Shown here piece by piece: positions 8,688 through 15,034 of a stretch of 64,000 nt of DNA. The notes under the pieces are model-generated. The model saw only the letters and a list, made by a program, of their open reading frames with translations, was not told where the DNA came from and did not search any database. Made by a program: the position numbers and the translations under genes. Source of the DNA: Sphingomonas sp. QA11 (GTDB lineage: Bacteria; Pseudomonadota; Alphaproteobacteria; Sphingomonadales; Sphingomonadaceae). Within the stretch, counting starts at the first letter, position 1. Each line of letters begins with the position of its first letter. The stretch spans positions 1,302,001 through 1,366,000 of the forward strand of contig NZ_CP098774.1 of NCBI RefSeq assembly GCF_028473665.1. The letters run 5' to 3'.

Positions 8688-11285
8688 TCAGTCCGGTTTT
8701 ACCTCGAGCGTTGAGGCCTCATGCGTCGGATAGGCGTAAAGCAGGTTGAACAGCAGCTTGTAGGTGCCATGCGCCTGGCCCCGCCATTGCGGCTTGAAGC
8801 CATAGAGGAAGATGCGTCCCTTGCCGTATTCGACCTCAAGCGCCGCCGCCTTGCCACGGATCTTCTCCGGATGGAGCAGCACGCCGCTACGTAGCGGATT
8901 GCCTTCGGTGGGGTAGGAAGCGAGGACATTGCCCTTGAACCCGACGGCCGGCTGGAAGACCGGGCCCTTCTCGAACATCACGACCGGCTCGGCCGACATG
9001 CCAGCCGTTGCCCGCGATGGCGTCGCAAGCTTGATCTGCAGAAGCGCGCCCGAGCAGAAGAACTCGTCGCTCCGCGCATTCTTGACGATGTTGGTGACGG
9101 GCAGGTCGAACAGGTCGATCGCCGAATCCGCCGCGCCGTTCATGGCGACCAGCGTGCCGCCGTCGGCTACGAACTTCTTGAGTGCGATCGATCCTTCGTC
9201 GCCGATGCCGCCGGTATATCCCGGGGGCGCCTCGGTCGCGTCCAGGCCGTTCAGCAACTGATCGCGGCTGCGCAGGTCAGGCAGGATGATAGTGTCGAAT
9301 TTCGCCGACAGGCCACCCTTCTTGATGTCGTCGTTGCGCAGCGAGACCGGGGCGTATTGATATTGCTCGAGCAGCCAGCGGGTCCAGCCCTCGTCGATAT
9401 TCGACCCCCAGGGACGATAGAGGCCTACACGCGCGCGCTTCACCGCTTGCGTGGCGGGTGACGATGCGCCGGCGGCGGTGGCGCTGGTCGCGGCGGTGAT
9501 CGCCGCCATTGCATCGGCACTGATTCCGCTGACGACGATCGCACCGGTCTCTTCGCCGTTGGAGGTAGTGACAGGTGCGGTCGAGAAGCCGATCCTGGCA
9601 CCCCGCCTGGCTGCCTGGTTGGCGGCGAGGAAACTCGCATTGGCCTTTCGGCTGAGCACAAAGGCGTTGCCTGCGCCGGTAACGCTGCCCTCGACTTTTG
9701 CCGTGGAGACGGGGGTGAGCGCGGCCAGCGCTTCGGGACTGAGCTTTTCGGCCACCGCGACCGCCTTCACGCCGAATTGCAGCGGCAGGGTCCAGCCGGT
9801 CACGTCATAGGGGAGGTCAACGGGTTTGCCGTCACCCCCGAGGATCGCGTCGGGATATTTCTGCGTCTCGAACAATTCCTGCGCGAGGCCGGCATAGGGC
9901 TGGTCCATTTTCACGACCCAGGACCCGGAAGGATAGGTCTGCGCGCCCAGGCTGACCGCCGAGGAAGCCTTGCTGATCGTTAGGCCTTGATCGATCAGCT
10001 TCTGCGCCAGCAGCGCGGCTTCTGGCGCGTCGGTCTGGCCGGCGGGGATCACCCAGGCATAGGGCCCATCGCCGCTTGAATATTTCCTGATGGTGTCGCG
10101 CGCCGCCTGATAGCGATTGTAGAGCAGCACCTCGCGGTAGCGGACCGCGGTATCGAGCGTCGACATCGATGCGACGGTTTCATAGCGGATCGAATCCGCG
10201 AAATGCCACCAGCCGCCTTTCCACGGCGAGGGATACATCACCTGTGCCTTCAGGTCCTGCATGTTCCGCGGGAATTTCTTGGAATCGTAGAATTTCGGCG
10301 TGGCCGACGCATGGGCGACCTCGGTGAAGTAGGAGATCGTGTTGCGGAAGACATGGGTATAATCGAGGAAGCCCGGATACCAGTTGTCGAAGCGTGCCTG
10401 GGCGATCGCGCCCGGCATCTGCTTCTCCTCGAACGCGTTCATCATGTTGACGCCGATCGCCGTCGTCCACATCCGCATATAGGGGCTGATATTGCTCGAC
10501 ATCGGATCGGCGAAGGGCGGTACCCAGATGCGCGCCGGGAAGGGCGCGACCTGGTGATGAGTGTACCAGATGGTCGGGCTGTAATCCTGCTCCGCCTTGA
10601 AGACGTTCTGCGATTCCAGCATGTTGAGCATATAGCCGTCACGATTGTTATCGTGCCCGACATATTCCTGGTAGAGCCAGGGCATGCCGCTGGTCTCCCA
10701 TGGGGTGCCGCGGTTCTTGCGGTACCAATCCACCACCATGGTCATGCCATCGGGATTCAAGGTCGGCCAGAGCACGACGATGACGTCCTTCAGGACCTTC
10801 TGGACTTCCTCGTCGTCGGGCGAGGCAACGAGCTTGTAGGCCAGCGCGATCGCTGATTGGTGAGCGGACACCTCGCTAGAATGCAGGCCGCCATCGATAT
10901 GGACGATGATCTTGCCGTCCCTTGCCAGCGCCTTGGCGCTCGCGTCATCAAGGCCGTTTGCGGTGGAAAGGCGTTTCTGCAACGCCTTGGCCTCTTCCCA
11001 TTTCGCCAGATTCTCGGGGGAGGATATGATCGCATACTCGATCGTCCGCCCCTGGGTGGTCTTGCCCGCCGTGACCATCTTCATCTTGTCGGTCGAGGCG
11101 GCCAGCTTGTGGAAATAGGCGACCGCGTCTTCATAGGAGGCGAGATAATAATCCTCACCGATATCATGGCCCAACACGGATTTTGGAGTGGGCGGCTGCG
11201 GTTGTGATTGCGCCAGGCCCGGTGTCGTCATCATCAAGCCGACGATGATCGCCGAGAGCGCCGCGCCCGATTTCAATCCCCGCAT
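8688..11285 (-). CDS. Exported M14-family zinc carboxypeptidase, large form
   Basis: An 865-residue protein with a signal peptide (MRGLKSGAALSAIIVGLMM...GLAQ). The M14 catalytic domain occupies about residues 40-400. The zinc pair HSSE is at His135/Glu138, after the motif GKIIVHIDGG, and further family features follow (LNPDGM, WYTHHQ, YFTEVAH). The remaining 450 residues hold a domain rich in short strands, including a glutamine-amidotransferase-like stretch (PDLRSRD, GGTLVAMNG) of the kind found in long M14 proteins of this group. It would remove C-terminal residues from peptides in the periplasm. A perfect HutC-like palindrome lies 69 bp upstream. It pairs with the S9 peptidase, so peptides could be trimmed from both ends. 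Confidence 0.88.
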   Translation of the reverse strand: MRGLKSGAALSAIIVGLMMTTPGLAQSQPQPPTPKSVLGHDIGEDYYLASYEDAVAYFHKLAASTDKMKMVTAGKTTQGRTIEYAIISSPENLAKWEEAKALQKRLSTANGLDDASAKALARDGKIIVHIDGGLHSSEVSAHQSAIALAYKLVASPDDEEVQKVLKDVIVVLWPTLNPDGMTMVVDWYRKNRGTPWETSGMPWLYQEYVGHDNNRDGYMLNMLESQNVFKAEQDYSPTIWYTHHQVAPFPARIWVPPFADPMSSNISPYMRMWTTAIGVNMMNAFEEKQMPGAIAQARFDNWYPGFLDYTHVFRNTISYFTEVAHASATPKFYDSKKFPRNMQDLKAQVMYPSPWKGGWWHFADSIRYETVASMSTLDTAVRYREVLLYNRYQAARDTIRKYSSGDGPYAWVIPAGQTDAPEAALLAQKLIDQGLTISKASSAVSLGAQTYPSGSWVVKMDQPYAGLAQELFETQKYPDAILGGDGKPVDLPYDVTGWTLPLQFGVKAVAVAEKLSPEALAALTPVSTAKVEGSVTGAGNAFVLSRKANASFLAANQAARRGARIGFSTAPVTTSNGEETGAIVVSGISADAMAAITAATSATAAGASSPATQAVKRARVGLYRPWGSNIDEGWTRWLLEQYQYAPVSLRNDDIKKGGLSAKFDTIILPDLRSRDQLLNGLDATEAPPGYTGGIGDEGSIALKKFVADGGTLVAMNGAADSAIDLFDLPVTNIVKNARSDEFFCSGALLQIKLATPSRATAGMSAEPVVMFEKGPVFQPAVGFKGNVLASYPTEGNPLRSGVLLHPEKIRGKAAALEVEYGKGRIFLYGFKPQWRGQAHGTYKLLFNLLYAYPTHEASTLEVKPD

Positions 11286-11353
11286 CGATTATCTCCGTCC
11301 CATGGCCACGGCCTGAATGACCTCGTTTGTCGCGCAAGGCTAATCCGGAGATT

Positions 11354-11365
11354 TTGTATATACAA
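11354..11365. promoter_or_regulatory. HutC-like operator site 3
   Basis: TTGTATATACAA, a perfect 12-bp palindrome between the hutD stop and the M14 peptidase start (69 bp before the ATG). It shares the 10-mer core with site 4 and differs by one base from sites 1 and 2. It is the best match in the window to a HutC-type operator. Confidence 0.68.
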
Positions 11366-11399
11366 TAGAAGCGAGAAAAATTTTTGGGGTGACTATTGC

Positions 11400-12002
11400 C
11401 TATTTTTTAGGCGTTTTGTCACCCTGATACAGTCGCAACCGGATTACGAAGCTCGATGCAGCGCTCTTGACGGCGATGGACTCAGGAATGGGTGCCTCGA
11501 ACAATAGGGCGTCGAATGGGCGAAGCCTTTCAACGCTGGCGCCGTGAGCGACGGCCGCGTCGCTTGTAGCGACGATCATCAGGCATGTCTCGCCTTTGCC
11601 GTCGACATGCACTGTACCGCCCGGCAAGCGTTCAACCTCCGCCTGACACACGTTCCGGCGTACCATCACATTGAGGTCGCGAACGTCGCCACCGATTGGC
11701 GTGCCCGTCACCGGTATGTCGGCGGGGAAGGGGAGTGGCGTGTCAGCCGAGGTCAGCCGCCTTTCCGGGGCATCCGCTACCACCAGCGCAAGCTCGCCTT
11801 CGAGCACTGACAATATCCGGTCGACGCCGCGAAAATCAGAAAATGGCCCGACGGTGCGCACATCGGCGATGCTGACTCGCCACGTGAAGTCGTTCATGCC
11901 AGCATCTGCCGGAAACACTGCCAATTCGGTTGTGGTGCCGCCGCCGTTCTTCCAAGGCGTGGGGCGGCGTGTCGCTGCCGGGAGGAGACGCCGGATGCTC
12001 AC
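11400..12002 (-). CDS. hutD: HutD/Ves family protein
   Basis: A 200-residue cytoplasmic protein with a bicupin fold expected. The diagnostic HutD start is present (TPWKNGGGTTTELAVFP), followed by FTWRVSIADV and FSDFRGVDRILSVLEG. I prefer the GTG at 12002: it follows GGAG by 8 nt and overlaps the stop of a small upstream frame as GTGA. An ATG at 12044 would add 14 residues. HutD is usually found with histidine-use genes and its biochemical role is still debated; it has been proposed to limit hut expression. Here it stands with peptidases and a HutC-like repressor but without the catabolic hut genes. Confidence 0.85.
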   Translation of the reverse strand: MSIRRLLPAATRRPTPWKNGGGTTTELAVFPADAGMNDFTWRVSIADVRTVGPFSDFRGVDRILSVLEGELALVVADAPERRLTSADTPLPFPADIPVTGTPIGGDVRDLNVMVRRNVCQAEVERLPGGTVHVDGKGETCLMIVATSDAAVAHGASVERLRPFDALLFEAPIPESIAVKSAASSFVIRLRLYQGDKTPKK

Positions 12003-12145
12003 TCGAATACTCCGGACGAGAGCGGGTTTTCTGGGTGATCGCAATCGATGTCGGTCCCTCCACGAATCGCGGGGAGGATCAGCTTGCTATCGTCCATACG
12101 AAACACGAAGGTTCCTTCCGTTCCCAGGGGTGGTGCGGTCAGCAT
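11999..12145 (-). CDS. Small ORF (48 aa) translationally linked to hutD; possible leader
   Basis: A short frame starting MLTAPPLGTEGTFVF at 12145 with a GGAG site 7 nt upstream, ending in a TGA that overlaps the hutD GTG start (GTGA). It begins about 50 bp after operator site 4, so it would be the first frame of the hutD transcript. I recognise no family and it has no signal peptide or cysteine pair. It may be a coupled leader peptide, a small protein, or chance. The ribosome site and the GTGA overlap are the only support. Confidence 0.35.
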   Translation of the reverse strand: MLTAPPLGTEGTFVFRMDDSKLILPAIRGGTDIDCDHPENPLSSGVFE

Positions 12146-12196
12146 AGTCTGGCTCCGTCCCCTTCCTGCTTGCCTCATCGCATTTGCGACTGGGAA

Positions 12197-12208
12197 TTGT
12201 ATATACAT
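12197..12208. promoter_or_regulatory. HutC-like operator site 4
   Basis: TTGTATATACAT contains the same perfect 10-bp core TGTATATACA as site 3. It lies about 52 bp before the small ORF and 195 bp before the hutD GTG, and 45 bp past the moeA stop, so it should serve the hutD transcript. Confidence 0.62.
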
Positions 12209-12252
12209 AATTTGAAGGTGAGTCGGACGTCGGGGCATAGGCGTTCCTGAAA

Positions 12253-13482
12253 CTATTCCAGCGATGCCGCCAACGGAAAGCTGCGCGCGCGCGGGAGGCC
12301 TGCCTCCTCATCGACCGCGACCCACCGGTTCGCGCTTAGTAATGGGCGCATCATGTGGGATCGCTGGTCCGGCAGGATTTCAATCGATTGTCCGCCGTCG
12401 GCCGCTGATTGCCGGGCCTTGAGCAGCAATGTGGTTCCCGGCCGTGTCGGGAGATCGGCCGGCACGGACTGCCCTTCTTCGAGTGGCCGTCCGGCCATGG
12501 CGCGGATCGCAGCTGAGACGAAGAAACGAAAGCCGACGAGCGCGGCTACCGGGTTGCCCGGCAGCCCGAAAAACATCGGACCGCCTTCGAAGGTCGCGAA
12601 AAGAACTGGCTTGCCCGGTCGCATGCGGACACCGTGGAAATGGACTGTCGCGCCCATCGCGCGAAGCGTTGCTGAAACATGGTCATGGTTCCCAACCGAA
12701 ACGCCACCGGTCGAGATGATGATGTCCGCCGATCCTGGCGTCAGCGCCGCCCGCAGCGCGTTCTCGATCGATCGGGGGCAATCGGCGACCGGCGCGCTTC
12801 GGGTCACCGGAAGGCCAAGCGCAGCCGTCGCGGCGGCGATCATCGGCCCGTTGGAATCGGCGATGCCGGAAGGCACCCCGTGACCGACGAGTTCGTCGCC
12901 GGTCGGGATGATCGCGACGCGCGGCTGCGCCCATAGGGGCAGGTCGACAAGTCCGAAACAGCCCAATGTCCCGATCGTCTCCGGGCTGATCGCGCTGCCG
13001 ATTGGGAGAACCAGTTCTCCCGCACGAACGTCTTCGCCCCGGCGCCGAACATTTCGGCCGGCGGTTTCGGGAGCGTCGAATCTCAGAGACGCATGTCCCG
13101 CCAAATCGGCGATCGACGCGCGCTCGGTGGCGATCACCGTGTCGTACTCAGGCGGCATCATCGCGCCCGTACTGATTACGCAGGCCGCCCCCTCGGTGAC
13201 AGAGGGGAGGGTGCCCCCAGCGCGGCTTTCGCCGCTGATCGGCAGGGTGACGGGGCGGTCGGCCGTCGCGCCGGAAACATCCCGTGCAGCGAAGGCGAAA
13301 CCGTCCATTGCGGACGCATCGAAGGCGGGATGGTCCCTCGCGGCTCGTATATCAGCGGCCGTCATACGACCCAACGCATCCGCCAACGGCATTTTCATCA
13401 GGCGCGGGCGGGGTGCCAGAGCTGCGACGAGCGCACGCGCTTCGTCGAATGCGGGACGACAGACTCGTGCTGACTCAGTCAA
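12253..13482 (-). CDS. moeA: Molybdopterin molybdenumtransferase
   Basis: A 409-residue MoeA. It inserts molybdate into adenylated molybdopterin in the last steps of cofactor synthesis. Family motifs are present: early PLADALGRMTAADI and AMDGFA, RRRGEDV, the nucleotide/molybdopterin core with PTGDELV and GGVSVGNHD, then GKPVLFA and FGLPGNPVA, and a domain IV tail. I chose a TTG start at 13482 because it overlaps the mobA stop by 8 nt and matches the normal MoeA N-terminus; no ATG or GTG fits. It ends the fds-mob operon, so molybdenum cofactor for the formate dehydrogenase is the evident use. Confidence 0.92.
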   Translation of the reverse strand: MTESARVCRPAFDEARALVAALAPRPRLMKMPLADALGRMTAADIRAARDHPAFDASAMDGFAFAARDVSGATADRPVTLPISGESRAGGTLPSVTEGAACVISTGAMMPPEYDTVIATERASIADLAGHASLRFDAPETAGRNVRRRGEDVRAGELVLPIGSAISPETIGTLGCFGLVDLPLWAQPRVAIIPTGDELVGHGVPSGIADSNGPMIAAATAALGLPVTRSAPVADCPRSIENALRAALTPGSADIIISTGGVSVGNHDHVSATLRAMGATVHFHGVRMRPGKPVLFATFEGGPMFFGLPGNPVAALVGFRFFVSAAIRAMAGRPLEEGQSVPADLPTRPGTTLLLKARQSAADGGQSIEILPDQRSHMMRPLLSANRWVAVDEEAGLPRARSFPLAASLE

Positions 13483-14029
13483 TCGGCTTGCTGCCAGACA
13501 GCGCGGCAAGGTCGGCGGGCGTATTGATGTTCGGCAAATCGCCCGGCAGCACAATCGCCGTGGCGGCATTCTTCTTTGCCCAGCCGCGCATCGAATGTTC
13601 CAGCCCGCTCGCGAGATGTTCATCGAGCAAGACGGCAAGGCTGGACGGCCAGAATCCTACGACAGGCATCCCGTCGAGAAATGACGGGCCAGCCGCCGTC
13701 CGAAGCCGGGCGACCAGGTCACGCGGCAGGGAAGGCATGTCACATCCGATTGTGACCACGGCGTCGAAACCGCTTTCGCGCGCGTGGTGCAACGCAGCAT
13801 TGAGGCCACCGAGCGGCCCCAGCCCGGCGATTGGCCGATCGGGGATCGCGCCTACCCCGCTATTCCCCGGAGGGCGTCCCACGATAATGACCTGATCTAC
13901 CTGCCTGGCGAGGCAGTCGATCGCATGCTCGATCAACGGCCTGCCCGCGAGAAGCGCCTGCGCCTTGTCGGTACCGAACCGCCGCGACTGGCCGCCCGCG
14001 AGGATTGCCCCAAGGACACCCGTCTTCAC
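13475..14029 (-). CDS. mobA: Molybdenum cofactor guanylyltransferase
   Basis: A 184-residue enzyme that joins GMP to molybdopterin to make the bis-MGD cofactor used by DMSO-reductase-family enzymes such as FdsA. The N-terminal GTP-binding motif is clear (LAGGQSRRFGTDKAQAL), followed by GPLGGLNAAL and the metal-binding GCDMPSLP. Start taken as GTG at 14029, which overlaps the fdhD stop as GTGA; the longer frame to 14317 runs through fdhD. Gene order places it as a dedicated cofactor gene of the fds operon. Confidence 0.92.
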   Translation of the reverse strand: MKTGVLGAILAGGQSRRFGTDKAQALLAGRPLIEHAIDCLARQVDQVIIVGRPPGNSGVGAIPDRPIAGLGPLGGLNAALHHARESGFDAVVTIGCDMPSLPRDLVARLRTAAGPSFLDGMPVVGFWPSSLAVLLDEHLASGLEHSMRGWAKKNAATAIVLPGDLPNINTPADLAALSGSKPID

Positions 14030-14808
14030 GGCGAAACCGTCAGGATCGCGTCGGCGCGTGCAAGGACGACTAGGCGTATGCCGGCCTCGCGCGCGCGTTC
14101 GACCGCGAGGGTGGTCGGCGCTGAGATGGTCACGAGCATCGGGCAGTTGGAGAGCGCCGCCTTTTCGACGAGTTCGTAGGAACAGCGGGACGACAACAGG
14201 GCGAAACCGCCGGCCCAGCCTTCGTTCGCGCGGGCCATTGAGCCGACGAGCTTGTCGAAGGCGTTGTGGCGGCCGACATCCTCGCGGACGGAGATGACGG
14301 TGCCGTCGGACGCACATCGTGCGGCTGCATGGACCGCCCCGGTTTCACGGTTCAGGGGCTGCATCCCGCGCAGGCGCCCGATCGCTTCGAATATGGCGGC
14401 GTCGCCGACCTCGCTGGCTGCCGTAACTCTCGGCAAGGGCCGCAACGCCTGCTCCAGATTCTCGATGCCGCATAGCCCGCAGGAGGAATCTGAAACCCGA
14501 TGGCGGACGCGCGCCAGCAACGTGTCCGAGCGTGAGGCCGCCAGCGAGATGCGCAGGATATGCCCGGCGGCGGAATGATGATGATCGATCGCGACGATCT
14601 CGCCCGCATTGTCCACCAGCCGTTCACTGAGCGAGAAGCCGGTCGCGAAATCTTCCAGATCAGCGGGTGTCGCCATCATCACCGCATAGCCGATGCCGTT
14701 GAACTCGACTGAGACTGGGGCCTCGACCGCGACTGCCCGAGACACCTCGCTGTCTTCGCCCTTCGGCGTCGTCCTAAGGAAGCTGATCGGCAGAGCTGCG
14801 TTATCCAT
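14026..14808 (-). CDS. fdhD: Formate dehydrogenase sulfurtransferase/accessory protein FdhD (FdsC)
   Basis: A 260-residue FdhD. Such proteins pass sulfur from a cysteine desulfurase to the bis-MGD cofactor so that formate dehydrogenase becomes active. Visible hallmarks are DSSCGLCGIE, with the two conserved loop cysteines, VREDVGRHNAFDK near residue 190, and SSRCSYELVEKA. The ATG at 14808 overlaps the end of fdsD by 8 nt. In fds operons of other bacteria this gene is called fdsC and lies in the same place, between fdsA/D and cofactor genes. Confidence 0.93.
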   Translation of the reverse strand: MDNAALPISFLRTTPKGEDSEVSRAVAVEAPVSVEFNGIGYAVMMATPADLEDFATGFSLSERLVDNAGEIVAIDHHHSAAGHILRISLAASRSDTLLARVRHRVSDSSCGLCGIENLEQALRPLPRVTAASEVGDAAIFEAIGRLRGMQPLNRETGAVHAAARCASDGTVISVREDVGRHNAFDKLVGSMARANEGWAGGFALLSSRCSYELVEKAALSNCPMLVTISAPTTLAVERAREAGIRLVVLARADAILTVSP

Positions 14809-15034
14809 CCGGCGACCGTTGGCGCGCCAGCATGGCAATTGCCTGCAGGCTGGTTTTGGAGAGTCCTTCGCCGCCGGCATCGAGATGACCGATGATCTGC
14901 GCGCACATCCGTGGATCCCAGAAATGCCAGAGATGGTCCCAGGTGGCTCGTGCCGCCGTAGCCGGCTCCTGGTTCTCGAACTCGGTCGCGATCTGGTTGA
15001 CCATGCGGACGAGCTTGTCGAGCGTACTGCTCAT
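14801..15034 (-). CDS. fdsD: Formate dehydrogenase delta subunit
   Basis: A 77-residue protein of the FdsD family, recognised by the N-terminal LDKLVRMVNQIATEF, the central WDPRMCAQIIGHL and the tail SKTSLQAIAML. It is needed for a stable or active FdsGBA complex and is proposed to help place the cofactor. The start overlaps the fdsA stop by 4 nt and the end overlaps fdhD by 8 nt, so all are likely translated from one message. Confidence 0.93.
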   Translation of the reverse strand: MSSTLDKLVRMVNQIATEFENQEPATAARATWDHLWHFWDPRMCAQIIGHLDAGGEGLSKTSLQAIAMLARQRSPDG

